NCBI RefSeq assembly: GCF_001552615.1 | Contig: NZ_BCRN01000003.1 | Coordinates: 343,702-407,701 of the forward strand | Source of the DNA: Millisia brevis NBRC 105863 | Lineage (GTDB): Bacteria > Actinomycetota > Actinomycetes > Mycobacteriales > Mycobacteriaceae | DNA: 64,000 bases | Reading direction: 5' to 3' | In this document: piece after piece, positions 50,847 to 59,692 of the stretch | Layout of the letters: each line of letters begins with the position of its first letter | Position numbering within the stretch: position 1 is the stretch's first letter | Notes under the pieces: model-generated | Seen by the model: only the letters and a program-made list of their open reading frames with translations | The model's database searches: none | What the model was told of the DNA's origin: nothing | Translations under genes and position numbers: made by a program

Positions 50847-52681
50847 GCGCCCCGCAGGTCGCCCCCGACACGGCCGAGACCGTCGCGCGGATGGTCGACC
50901 TGACGATCTCCTACCGCGCCGGACGGCAGCGCGTCGTGGTGGTCGACGGGCTCGATCTGACGATCGCCCGCGGCGAAACCGTAGGCCTGGTGGGCGAATC
51001 CGGCAGCGGCAAGTCGACGGCGGCGCGCACCCTGCTCGCCGGGCTGCGCCGCGGATCGACGGTCGACACCGGCTCGGTGACCGTCGGCGAGACCGATGTC
51101 TTCGCCCTGCGCGGCGCGCAGATTCAACGGCTGCGCGGCGGGCGGGTGGCGCTGGTCGCCCAGAATGCGGGGCAGGCGCTGACCCCCTCGATGCGGATCG
51201 GCGCCCAGATCGCCGAGGCGCTGACCGCCCACGGCTTGCCGGCGACACCCGAGCGCCTGATCGAACTCGCCCGCCTGGTGCGATTGCCGGACCCCGAGAC
51301 GATCCTGGAGCGTTGGCCGCATCAACTCTCCGGCGGGCAGCAGCAGCGTGTCGGTATCGCGATGGCGATCGCCACCGACCCCGACCTGCTGGTCCTCGAC
51401 GAACCGACCACGGCATTGGACGTGATCACCCAGGCCGCGATCCTCGCGTTGATCGACGAATTGCAGCGGCGTCTCGGCATGGCGGTGCTGATCGTCAGCC
51501 ACGACCTGGGGGTGATCTCCGCGGTCGCCGACCGCGTCCTGGTGATGCGCAACGGTCGGGTGGTCGAGTCCGGGCCGGTTGCGACGGTGATGGATTCGCC
51601 GAGCAGCGGGTACACCGCGGCCCTGTTGGCGGCCGCTCCCCGGGTCCGTCCGCGCCCCGATACCCCGATCCGCACGGATATACCGGCGCCCACCGATACT
51701 CCCTCCCCGACCGATGGCTCGTCCCCCACCTATCGCCCGTCCTTCACCGCCGCTGTGTCCCCCGCCGAGGAGGCCGGGGCCGGACCGGCGGCGGAGGCAC
51801 CCGCCCCGCTCGTGCTGCGGTGCACCGACATCGTCATCCGCTACCCGGGGGCGCCCCGCCCGGCGGTGCGTTCGGTCGATCTCGATCTGCGCCGCGGCGA
51901 AACCGTGGCGGTGGTCGGCGAATCCGGCAGCGGCAAGTCGACGGTCGCCACCGCGCTCGCCGGGCTGACCCCGGCCGAATCGGGTACGGCGATCCTGACC
52001 CTCGACGACGGCCCGTTCGACCTGCTCGCCCAGCGTCGACGCCCCCGCGAGGTCCGCCGGCTGGTCCAAATGATCTTCCAGAACGCCGATCTGGCCCTCA
52101 ATCCGCGGCGCACCATCGGCGATTCGATCGCCAGGCCGATGCGCTTCTTCGGACGATGTTCCCGCCGCGAGGCGAACGAGCGGGTGGCGCAGTTGCTCAC
52201 CGAAGTCGGCCTGCCGGCGTCGATGGCCGGTCGGGTACCCGGTCAGCTCTCCGGTGGGCAGCGGCAACGCGTCGGGATCGCACGGGCGCTGGCCGCGGAG
52301 CCGGCGATCCTGGTGGCCGACGAGGTGACGACGGCGCTCGACGTGTCGGTCCAGGCCGAGGTGCTCGACCTGCTGGACAACCTGCGCCGTACCCGCAACC
52401 TCGCGATGGTCTTCATCAGCCACGATCTGGCGGTGGTCCGGCGCATCGCCGACCGGGTGATCGTCCTGGAGAGCGGGGTGGTCGTGGAGAACGCGCCCAC
52501 CGACGCCCTCTTCGACGATCCGCGCCACGCCTATACGAAGCTGCTGTTGGACGCCGTCGTCGAACCCGGCGCGGCGCCGCCGACGGCGAGCGCGATCGAC
52601 ATGCCGGCAGTATCGATCGCCGGCGCATTGGTGGATGTGGGCGGTGGACACCTGGTACGGAGTACGGAGTTGAGCGCATGA
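50843..52681 (+). CDS. Fused double ABC ATPase (DppD-DppF fusion)
   Basis: A 612-residue protein with two ATPase domains. Domain 1 has Walker A GESGSGKST (51-59), signature LSGGQQQRVG and Walker B LLVLDEPTTALD. Domain 2 has Walker A at ~359-367, LSGGQRQRVG and ILVADEVTTALD, where Pro of the D-loop region is replaced by Val. Both H-loops (SHDL) are kept. A ~70-residue linker (~260-330) is Pro/Thr/Ser-rich with degenerate PTDxP repeats. GTG start overlaps the permease 2 stop (GTGA). It powers the transporter. Confidence 0.95.
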   Translation: MSAPQVAPDTAETVARMVDLTISYRAGRQRVVVVDGLDLTIARGETVGLVGESGSGKSTAARTLLAGLRRGSTVDTGSVTVGETDVFALRGAQIQRLRGGRVALVAQNAGQALTPSMRIGAQIAEALTAHGLPATPERLIELARLVRLPDPETILERWPHQLSGGQQQRVGIAMAIATDPDLLVLDEPTTALDVITQAAILALIDELQRRLGMAVLIVSHDLGVISAVADRVLVMRNGRVVESGPVATVMDSPSSGYTAALLAAAPRVRPRPDTPIRTDIPAPTDTPSPTDGSSPTYRPSFTAAVSPAEEAGAGPAAEAPAPLVLRCTDIVIRYPGAPRPAVRSVDLDLRRGETVAVVGESGSGKSTVATALAGLTPAESGTAILTLDDGPFDLLAQRRRPREVRRLVQMIFQNADLALNPRRTIGDSIARPMRFFGRCSRREANERVAQLLTEVGLPASMAGRVPGQLSGGQRQRVGIARALAAEPAILVADEVTTALDVSVQAEVLDLLDNLRRTRNLAMVFISHDLAVVRRIADRVIVLESGVVVENAPTDALFDDPRHAYTKLLLDAVVEPGAAPPTASAIDMPAVSIAGALVDVGGGHLVRSTELSA

Positions 52682-54729
52682 CGGTGGACACCTCACCGGG
52701 TACCAACCGAACGGATCGGGCGGCGGACCGTCGGACGATCGATCCGCGGGCGTACGGGGTCACCGTGCGCGATGTGGCGATCCCGATGCCCGACGGTGTT
52801 CGCCTGCACGCGCGGGTCTGGCTGCCCGCCGATACCGCCACCCGGGCGGTCCCGGCGTTGCTCGAATATCTGCCGTATCGGCTCGATGACTGGACGTCCG
52901 TGCGCGACAGCGAGCGCCACCCCTGGTACGCCGCCCGCGGCTACGCATCGGTGCGGGTGGACATCCGCGGCACCGGCAGCTCGGAGGGGTTCTTCGACGA
53001 CGAATACTCCGAACAGGAGTTGGCCGACGGCGAGGCGGTGATCGCCTGGATCGCGGAGCAGCCGTGGTGCACCGGCCGGGTGGGGATGTTCGGCATCTCC
53101 TGGGGTGGCTTCAACTGCCTGCAGCTCGCCGCGCGCCGGCCGGCGGCGCTGCACGCGATCGTCACCTGCTGCTCGACCGACGACCGGTACGACAACGACG
53201 TGCACTACGTCGGCGGCGCCGTGCTCGGTATCGACATGAGCGCCTGGGCGGCCACCATGCTCGCCTTCACCGCCCGCCCGCCCCGCCCCGAGGTGGTCGG
53301 ACCGGAGTGGATCGACCAATGGCGCGCCCGCCTCGAGCACCTGCGACCGCTCGCCCCGGTCTGGCTCGGTCATCAACGCCGCGACGACTATTGGCGCCGC
53401 GGCAGCGTCTGCGAGGACTACCGGTCGGTCACCGCGGCGGTACTCGCGGTCGGCGGGTGGTCGGACCCCTACCGCGACACCGTTTTCCGACTGCTGGAGA
53501 ATCTCGAGGCGCCGCGCAAGGGCCTGCTCGGACCGTGGCCGCACCAGTACCCGGATCGGGATACCACCCCGGGACCGATGATCGACTTCCTCTCCGAAAC
53601 GCTGCGCTGGTGGGATCGGTGGCTGGCCGACGAACCGACCGGCGTAGAGGACGACCCCGACCTGAAGGTATGGATTCAGCAGGGCGAACGTCCCGCTCCC
53701 CATCCGGTCGAGCGCCTCGGCCGCTGGATCGGAGTCGAAACCTGGCCATCCGCAATGGAATCGGTGACACTGCCGCTCGCCGGTCCCGAAGCGCCGCCAC
53801 GGATCGTGTCCACCCCGGCGGCCACCGGTCAGGACAGCGGCCGGTTCTTCCCCTTCGGATCGTCGACGGACCTGCCGCCCGATCAGCGCGCCGAGGACGG
53901 CCGCAGCGTCGTGTTCGACCTGCCGCAGCGCCCCGCCGGGCTGCTCGGCACCGCGACCGTCCGGCTGCGGCTGCGCACCACCACGCCGCGGGCGACCGTG
54001 ATCGTGCGGCTCTGCGAGGTCTGGCCCGACGGCGCCTCGACCCTGCTGACCCGCGGGGTGCTCAACCTGACCCGGCGAAACGGGAGGGATCGCACCGATC
54101 CGATGCCGATCGGCGAATGGGTCGACGTCCACGTACCGCTGGTTACCGTCGGCCACGAGTTCGCGCCCGGCACCCGGCTACGGGTGGCGATCAGCGATCA
54201 CTACTGGCCCTGGGTATGGCCCCACGAGGACGCCGGACCGTTCGAGATCGACCCGGCCGCTTCACAGGTGCGGTTGCCGACGATTCCCGACGGCTTACCG
54301 GTCACCTTCGATTCTCCCGAACAGGCCCGCCCGCTCGCCGCGGTTCCGGTGCCGACGCCGGATCGACCGAACGGGCCGCGCGCGGTGACGTTCGATGTGG
54401 CCACCGGCCGCACCCGGCTGGTCGTCGACCCCGAATACGGCGGCAGTCGGCGATATCCGGACGGCTTGCTCTGGCTGGAGAGCACCGAGGAGAGTTACGA
54501 CATCGTCGAGGGCGACCCGCTCTCGCCGCGTGCCGACGCCCGCTGGTCCTATGACATCGACGGCGACGGCTGGGGTGCGCGCATCACCACCGGTTCGTCG
54601 ATCACCTGCGCGCCCGGCGAGTTTGTCATCGACAACCGGGTCCATGCCCTCGCCCGGGATGCGAGCGGGGCTTGGCATGTCGTTCACGACGGGGTGTACA
54701 CCGATCGGGTCGCGCGCGACGGTGCCTGA
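52678..54729 (+). CDS. CocE/NonD-family serine hydrolase, cytosolic
   Basis: A 683-residue alpha/beta hydrolase related to cocaine esterase, glutaryl-7-ACA acylase and Xaa-Pro dipeptidyl-peptidase (S15). The triad is Ser141 (GISWGGF), Asp263 (GGWSDPY) and His289 (GPWPHQY). The N-terminal block is VRVDIRGTGSSEGFFDDEY and the C-terminal part (~330-683) is the jelly-roll domain. It is ~100 residues longer than CocE. There is no signal peptide, so it acts inside. ATG start overlaps the ATPase stop (ATGA), which strongly ties it to the importer: the likely role is to hydrolyse an ester or amide of the imported solute. Confidence 0.9.
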   Translation: MTVDTSPGTNRTDRAADRRTIDPRAYGVTVRDVAIPMPDGVRLHARVWLPADTATRAVPALLEYLPYRLDDWTSVRDSERHPWYAARGYASVRVDIRGTGSSEGFFDDEYSEQELADGEAVIAWIAEQPWCTGRVGMFGISWGGFNCLQLAARRPAALHAIVTCCSTDDRYDNDVHYVGGAVLGIDMSAWAATMLAFTARPPRPEVVGPEWIDQWRARLEHLRPLAPVWLGHQRRDDYWRRGSVCEDYRSVTAAVLAVGGWSDPYRDTVFRLLENLEAPRKGLLGPWPHQYPDRDTTPGPMIDFLSETLRWWDRWLADEPTGVEDDPDLKVWIQQGERPAPHPVERLGRWIGVETWPSAMESVTLPLAGPEAPPRIVSTPAATGQDSGRFFPFGSSTDLPPDQRAEDGRSVVFDLPQRPAGLLGTATVRLRLRTTTPRATVIVRLCEVWPDGASTLLTRGVLNLTRRNGRDRTDPMPIGEWVDVHVPLVTVGHEFAPGTRLRVAISDHYWPWVWPHEDAGPFEIDPAASQVRLPTIPDGLPVTFDSPEQARPLAAVPVPTPDRPNGPRAVTFDVATGRTRLVVDPEYGGSRRYPDGLLWLESTEESYDIVEGDPLSPRADARWSYDIDGDGWGARITTGSSITCAPGEFVIDNRVHALARDASGAWHVVHDGVYTDRVARDGA

Positions 54730-55360
54730 CAACGTGCCGGACCGGCGAAGACGACTCAGCCCGGACGAACGGCGCCACCAGATCGTGGCGGCCGCACGGG
54801 CGGCGATCGCCCGGCAGAGCCTCGCGGCCCTCTCGGTCCGCGATATCGCCGCCGCCGCAGGGGTTTCGGTGGGAACGGTGACGTACCACTTCGCCGGGAT
54901 CGACGAGATCTTCGGCGAGTTGGTCATCGGGGAATCCGAACGCTTCTACCGGGACGCCATCGTGCGTGCCGATGCCGAACCCGATCCGATCACCGCGTTG
55001 ATGCTGATCACCGAGCCGATGTTCGCCGACACCGAGGACGCCAAGGCGCACTGGCGGATCTGGGCCGACTACTGGGGCCTGGTCGCCCGCCGCCCGCACG
55101 TCGCGGAGTACTACGCCGATCGGATCCGTAGCTGGGAAGCCTGCTGTACCCGCATCATCGAGCGCGGCCAGGCCGACGGCGCGTTCACCGACACCATCGA
55201 CGCGCACAGCGCCGCGCTGCGCCTCGCCGCCTACTCGGACGGCCTGGGTATGCAGTTGGCGCAGGGTGTCGGCGGGATCGACAGCGCCTCGGCGACCACC
55301 TGGTTGCTCGACTTCGCCCGGATGCTGTTGACCGACAGCGGCGGCCCGGTGTCCGGCTAG
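54722..55360 (+). CDS. TetR-family regulator closing the ABC/hydrolase operon
   Basis: A 212-residue regulator. HTH domain (~15-62) with VRDIAAAAGVSVGTVTYHF, then a BetI-like C-terminal domain with WADYWGLVARRPHVAEYY. GTG 54722 overlaps the hydrolase by 8 bases; a second GTG at 54734 is an alternative. Its stop shares a CTAG with the stop of the convergent GIY-YIG-like gene. It probably autoregulates the operon in response to the transported compound. Confidence 0.9.
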   Translation: MPDNVPDRRRRLSPDERRHQIVAAARAAIARQSLAALSVRDIAAAAGVSVGTVTYHFAGIDEIFGELVIGESERFYRDAIVRADAEPDPITALMLITEPMFADTEDAKAHWRIWADYWGLVARRPHVAEYYADRIRSWEACCTRIIERGQADGAFTDTIDAHSAALRLAAYSDGLGMQLAQGVGGIDSASATTWLLDFARMLLTDSGGPVSG

Positions 55361-56025
55361 CCCGAGCGACCGTTCTCCGCTCGCATCCGTGCGAGGACCT
55401 CGCGCGGCCGGACGCAGCGCGCCCAGGCCGGCAACGGCGGATCGCCGGCCTCGTGGTGCGCTGCCATGTCCCAGACCTGCCGGACGGCGGTCGCCAGATC
55501 CCGAATCTTCGGAGCAGCCACGGCACCCCGAGACCGGCTCCTTGCACGATCGATGGGCCGCCAGCCTCCGTCCGTCGTTCGACGAGCAGAGTTTGCCAGG
55601 GGCTGGACCCGCAGTTGGAGCGCATGTTCCAAGGCAAGTCCGACCGTCGCTTCGCCCAGTGAGGTCACCGCCGGGTCGGCCTCGGGAGCCAGTCGCCAGT
55701 TGACGACGACCACTCGATCCCAGATCTCGGGTGGAAAGGTGTTCGCCACGTGATGGCTCTCCCCCACGGGTAGATCACGCAGGCGTCGGAACGCGTCGGT
55801 GGTCTGGCCGACGTACAGCAATCCCCACCGCAACCAGATTCCGTACACCGCCGACCCCACGACCGGCGGATTGGTCTCGGTCGCGCCGGCCAGTTCCGTA
55901 CCCAGGCGGTGGGCGAACGCGTACCGGTACCTCCGCCACTCGTCCGAGGCTTCCCTCGTCGACGTGAGGCTGTCGAGTCCGGTCATCCACCGATCGAAGT
56001 CCTCGTGGAAGCTGTTCCCCGACAT
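55357..56025 (-). CDS. GIY-YIG-like protein of unknown function
   Basis: A 222-residue protein. The segment YGIWLRWGLLYVGQTTDAF (~67-85) fits the GIY-(x)10-YIG core with Trp in place of Tyr and YVG for YIG. An Arg follows (RRLRDLPVG) and a Glu/Asn pattern lies further on (LALEHALQLRVQPLANS), as in GIY-YIG nucleases. No other nuclease partner domain is seen. ATG 56025 is chosen; MWCAG 36 bases upstream is possible. It converges on the TetR gene with stops sharing CTAG. Nuclease activity is not certain. Confidence 0.65.
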   Translation of the reverse strand: MSGNSFHEDFDRWMTGLDSLTSTREASDEWRRYRYAFAHRLGTELAGATETNPPVVGSAVYGIWLRWGLLYVGQTTDAFRRLRDLPVGESHHVANTFPPEIWDRVVVVNWRLAPEADPAVTSLGEATVGLALEHALQLRVQPLANSARRTTDGGWRPIDRARSRSRGAVAAPKIRDLATAVRQVWDMAAHHEAGDPPLPAWARCVRPREVLARMRAENGRSG

Positions 56026-56076
56026 GTCACACCACAGCGCGGCGATGCCGGCACACCACATACATCCCCGAACGCA

Positions 56077-56733
56077 TCAGGAGACAAGGACCTTCGCGAG
56101 TGCGGCGGCGACAATCGCCGCGAATCCGGATTTCCTCGGCGCCAGGTCGTGTCCGGCGTTCTCGATCGTCAGCACCGTCACCGGTGCCGGGACGACCGCG
56201 AAGGCGGCCTCGACGTCGGCGGCGGTACCGAACGGATCACGGTTGCCCTGAGCGACCACCGTGGGCACGGTGAGGTCCGGAAGATGTTCGACACGAAGCC
56301 GTTCCGGCTTACCGGGCGGATGCAGCGGATAGGACGTCAGGATCAGCGCGTCGAGGCCCGCGGGATCCTCGGCGGCGACCATCGACGCCTGGCGGCCCCC
56401 GTAGGAATGACCACCGATCGCCAACGGTACGTCGGGAAGTCGTTCGCGCAGCGCCGCGGCAGCGGCGCGAATACCGTCGCGATCCACACCCGACCGGGAC
56501 GGGGTCGGCGGGCCCTTCGGGCGCAGCTGCCGATACGGCAGATCGATGCGGGCGACGGCGATACCGATCGCGGTGCACGCCGCGGACACCGCGAGCAGGT
56601 TGGCGGCCCCGCGGCTGCCTCCGGCCCCGTGAGCGAGGACAACAACCGCAGCGGGATCCCCCTCGGGAAGGTCGAGGTCGGCTACCACCGAGTGCCCCGG
56701 CACATCGGAGGCGCGGCGAATCTCCTCGGTCAC
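56077..56733 (-). CDS. Alpha/beta hydrolase, dienelactone-hydrolase-like
   Basis: A 218-residue small hydrolase. Oxyanion region VVLAHGAGGSRGA, nucleophile GGHSYGGRQAS, acid GNRDPFG and His in ENAGHDLAPR form a full triad. It resembles the KANL3/Tex30-like alpha/beta-hydrolase group. GTG 56733 has GGGGAG 7 bases upstream; the frame upstream is not protein-like. It starts 31 bases after the stop of the secreted-protein gene, so the two are probably co-transcribed. The substrate is unknown. Confidence 0.85.
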   Translation of the reverse strand: MTEEIRRASDVPGHSVVADLDLPEGDPAAVVVLAHGAGGSRGAANLLAVSAACTAIGIAVARIDLPYRQLRPKGPPTPSRSGVDRDGIRAAAAALRERLPDVPLAIGGHSYGGRQASMVAAEDPAGLDALILTSYPLHPPGKPERLRVEHLPDLTVPTVVAQGNRDPFGTAADVEAAFAVVPAPVTVLTIENAGHDLAPRKSGFAAIVAAALAKVLVS

Positions 56734-56764
56734 CGGACCACTCCCCCGACCGCCACTCGCTCGA

Positions 56765-57547
56765 TCACGGCACCTCGGTGATGCCCACGGTCGGGAGGAA
56801 CAGGCAGGTCTGGTCGCCGTGGCGGACCTGCCCGAAGACCGCGGCAAGCACGGTTCCGCTGCCGGTCTCGACCGGGGCGATGCGCACTCCGGCGGACGGC
56901 AGGGTGCCGACCACCGCCGCGACCGGGCCGACCAACTGCGCGCGCACGGTCTCCGGGAACTGGGCGAGGATCGCGTCGGAGAGGGCTTGCGTGAATCCGG
57001 ACATCTCGACGAACCCACCGCGCAGGGTCGACAGGTTGAACCACGCCACCTGCATGCCGGTCGTATCCGGATCGTTGGCCACGCCGGCCGGGACGAAGGC
57101 GTAGATCGCCTCGCCCGGGCCGACGAGGTCCGGGTTGAGGACGTCGGGAAGGCCGGGGATCGGCACGGCGTACGGCCCCGGGGCGGAAGCCGCCATCGCC
57201 GGCACCGCCGACAACGGCACCCCGGAAACCGCGGAACAGCCGAGCGCGACCGACGGCCAGAGGAACGGCTCGAGACCGAGGGCCCGCACCGCGGTGGTGA
57301 GCGCGGATACCGCCTGGCCGGCCTCGCCGCTTCCGGTGCTCAGCGGATCGGTCACCGCGGCGATCGCCTCGGCGGCCTCGAGCGATGGATCGTCCGGCGC
57401 CACACTCGACAGGGCGGTGACGGCGTCGTCGATCGTCGGCTCCGGCTGCGCGGACGCCACACCCGGCGCGAACCATGCGGACGCGACGGTCAATGCGGCG
57501 GCCGCGGTCAGCGTCGCGGCGACGGGTCGACTACCGGAGATCCGCAT
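56765..57547 (-). CDS. Secreted protein of unknown function
   Basis: A 260-residue protein with a Sec-type signal: MRISGSRPVAATL, a hydrophobic run, then ASAQP near residue 35. The mature part is Ala/Val/Pro-rich with two Cys (SVALGCSAVSG and DQTCLFLPT) that may pair. It has AVPIPGLPDVLNPDLVGPG, AIYAFVPAGVANDPDTTGMQ (given in part) and MQVAWFNLSTLRGGF. I recall no characterised family, though it resembles mycobacterial/gordonial secreted proteins of ~250 residues. ATG 57547 has GAGGA upstream. Confidence 0.75.
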   Translation of the reverse strand: MRISGSRPVAATLTAAAALTVASAWFAPGVASAQPEPTIDDAVTALSSVAPDDPSLEAAEAIAAVTDPLSTGSGEAGQAVSALTTAVRALGLEPFLWPSVALGCSAVSGVPLSAVPAMAASAPGPYAVPIPGLPDVLNPDLVGPGEAIYAFVPAGVANDPDTTGMQVAWFNLSTLRGGFVEMSGFTQALSDAILAQFPETVRAQLVGPVAAVVGTLPSAGVRIAPVETGSGTVLAAVFGQVRHGDQTCLFLPTVGITEVP

Positions 57548-57684
57548 GGCCGTTGCTCCTCGAGGTCGGTATCGCATATCTGTGACCCCCGAGGCTCATG
57601 CGACTGATGGTATTCGTGTTTCGAGTGTGACACGAAAACGTACAGATGGCACGAAGCTCGTTCCCCTCACCGACCGTACGCGCC

Positions 57685-58461
57685 TCAGCGGTGGCGGAAG
57701 TCCGGCTTGCGCTTCTCGATGAAGGCCGCCATGCCCTCCTTCTGGTCCTCGGTGGCGAACGTCGAATGGAACAGCCGCCGCTCGTAGCGAACGCCCTCGA
57801 CCAGGGTGGTCTCGTAGGCCTGGTTGACGACGTCCTTGGCGATGCGCGCGATGGGCAGCGACATCCCGGCGATCGTCTCGGCGATCGAATGTGCCTCCTC
57901 GCGCAGAGATTCGAGCGGCACGACCCGTGCGACCAGCCCGGAGCGTTCGGCCTCGTCGGCCTTCATCCGGCGACCGGTCAGGATCATGTCCATCGCCTTG
58001 GCCTTGCCAACCGCACGGGTCAGACGCTGCGATCCGCCGATGCCGGGGATGACGCCCAGGGTGATCTCGGGCTGGCCGAAGGCGGCGTTGTCGGCGGCGA
58101 TCAGCACGTCACACAACATCGCGAGCTCACAGCCACCGCCGAGGGCGTACCCGGCGACCGCACCGACGATCGGCGTACGCACCGCGGACAGCCGGTCCCA
58201 CGCGGAGAACAGGTCCTCGGCGAAGGCGTCCATATACGTCTTGGTCGACATCTCCTTGATGTCGGCGCCGGCGGCGAACGCCTTGTCGGAGCCGGTCAGG
58301 ACGATCGCGCCGATATCGGGATCACGATCGAATCCCTCGACCGCGCCGACCACCTCGTTCATCAGAGTGGTGTTCAGGGCGTTGAGCGCCTTGGGGCGGT
58401 TGAGCGTGATCGTCGCGACGCGACCGGTGCGCTCGACGAGGATGGTCTCGTAATCGGACAT
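57685..58461 (-). CDS. echA8: Enoyl-CoA hydratase (crotonase)
   Basis: A 258-residue hydratase. The two catalytic glutamates Glu112 ([11 protein letters not shown]) and Glu132 ([13 protein letters not shown]) have the 20-residue spacing of true hydratases. The oxyanion hole is [10 protein letters not shown]. It closely resembles the short-chain EchA8 (Rv1070c) of M. tuberculosis, which also sits beside a 3-hydroxyisobutyryl-CoA hydrolase-like gene. The pair suits valine or fatty acid breakdown. It is 90 bases downstream of that gene on the same strand. Confidence 0.93.
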   Translation of the reverse strand: MSDYETILVERTGRVATITLNRPKALNALNTTLMNEVVGAVEGFDRDPDIGAIVLTGSDKAFAAGADIKEMSTKTYMDAFAEDLFSAWDRLSAVRTPIVGAVAGYALGGGCELAMLCDVLIAADNAAFGQPEITLGVIPGIGGSQRLTRAVGKAKAMDMILTGRRMKADEAERSGLVARVVPLESLREEAHSIAETIAGMSLPIARIAKDVVNQAYETTLVEGVRYERRLFHSTFATEDQKEGMAAFIEKRKPDFRHR

Positions 58462-58551
58462 GCGGGTGGTACTCCTCCGGTTGGGAATGGGCCGGGATTA
58501 CGGGTGGAAACGTGCGGCGGTCAAACCTGGCGACGGGCGCGCCGCCGACGA

Positions 58552-59619
58552 TCAGGGGGCGAAGCCGGTCAGATCGCGTTCGAGCGGTTCGAAGTAGGCC
58601 GCGACCTCGTCGGCGGTCACCTCGGCGAGCGTCGCGGGCTTCCAGGACGGCGAGCGATCCTTGTCGACGACCTGGGCGCGGATACCTTCCGGAAGATCGT
58701 GGCTGGTCAGCGCGCTGATCGAGACCCGGAACTCGCGAACCAGGGAGGTCTCGAGGTCGGGATCGGCCGCCGCCTGCCGCAGCGAGCTCAGCGTGACCGA
58801 CAGCGCGATCGGCGACTTCGCGGCGATCGCATCGGCCGCCTTGGTCGCCGCCGCGGCGTCGTCCCCCTCGACCGCGCGCAGGCGCTCGATGATCTCGCCG
58901 GGCGAGTCGGCCGCGAAGGCCGGGTCGATCCAGCGGCGGGCGTCGGTCAACGCCGATTCGGGAGCGGGCCCGGCGTGCGCGGCCAGTGCGGCCTCGACGC
59001 CGTCGCTCACCAGCGTGTCGATGAAGTCGGGCAATTTCGCCGACTCGACGAAGTGATCGGCGAGACCGACGGCGATCGCGTCGGCGCCGGACAGGTGGAT
59101 GGCGGTCAGCGCCGCCCAGATCCCCAGCCCACCCGGGGCATGCGACAGCAACCGCGTGCCGCCGACGTCGGGGATGTAGCCGATGCCGACCTCGGGCATC
59201 GCCAGCCGGGTGCGTTCGGTGACCACCCGAACACTGCCGTGACCGGAGATGCCGACGCCGCCGCCCATGACGATGCCGTCCATGATCGCGACGTAGGGCT
59301 TGGGGTAGTTGCCGATCTGCGCGTTCAGCAGGTACTCGTCCCACCAGAATCGCGCGGAGCCGGTCTGCTCGCCCGCGGCCCGATCCGCCACCGCGAGGGC
59401 GTCGTTGCGGATCGCGACGATATCGCCGCCGGCACACAGGCCCCGCTCCCCCGCACCGGTGACCAGGACGGCCCGAATGCTGTCGTCGTCGGACCAGGCC
59501 GTGAGCGCCTCGGCGAAGGCGACCACCATCTCGTGGTTGAGCGCGTTGATCGCCTTCGGTCGGTTGAGTTCGATGTGGCCGATGCCGTCGCGCGTCGACA
59601 CGTTCACCAGGTCTGTCAT
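58552..59619 (-). CDS. 3-Hydroxyisobutyryl-CoA hydrolase
   Basis: A 355-residue crotonase-family thioesterase of valine catabolism. It has RGLCAGGDIVAIRND (oxyanion region), MDGIVMGGGVGISGHG, and MPEVGIGYIPDVGG, in which Glu and Asp mark the HIBCH group. The C-terminal ~110 residues are the HIBCH extension. ATG 59619 behind GGTGGG is preferred over an upstream GTG (59628). It corresponds to EchA9 (Rv1071c) in M. tuberculosis. Upstream lies a short gap to the SWIM gene. Confidence 0.92.
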   Translation of the reverse strand: MTDLVNVSTRDGIGHIELNRPKAINALNHEMVVAFAEALTAWSDDDSIRAVLVTGAGERGLCAGGDIVAIRNDALAVADRAAGEQTGSARFWWDEYLLNAQIGNYPKPYVAIMDGIVMGGGVGISGHGSVRVVTERTRLAMPEVGIGYIPDVGGTRLLSHAPGGLGIWAALTAIHLSGADAIAVGLADHFVESAKLPDFIDTLVSDGVEAALAAHAGPAPESALTDARRWIDPAFAADSPGEIIERLRAVEGDDAAAATKAADAIAAKSPIALSVTLSSLRQAAADPDLETSLVREFRVSISALTSHDLPEGIRAQVVDKDRSPSWKPATLAEVTADEVAAYFEPLERDLTGFAP

Positions 59620-59692
59620 GCCCACCAACCTACCGGTTACTTGGACTTCAAACTATTTATCTTTCAACAATATGTTCGGGGTTCCGCGAGCC

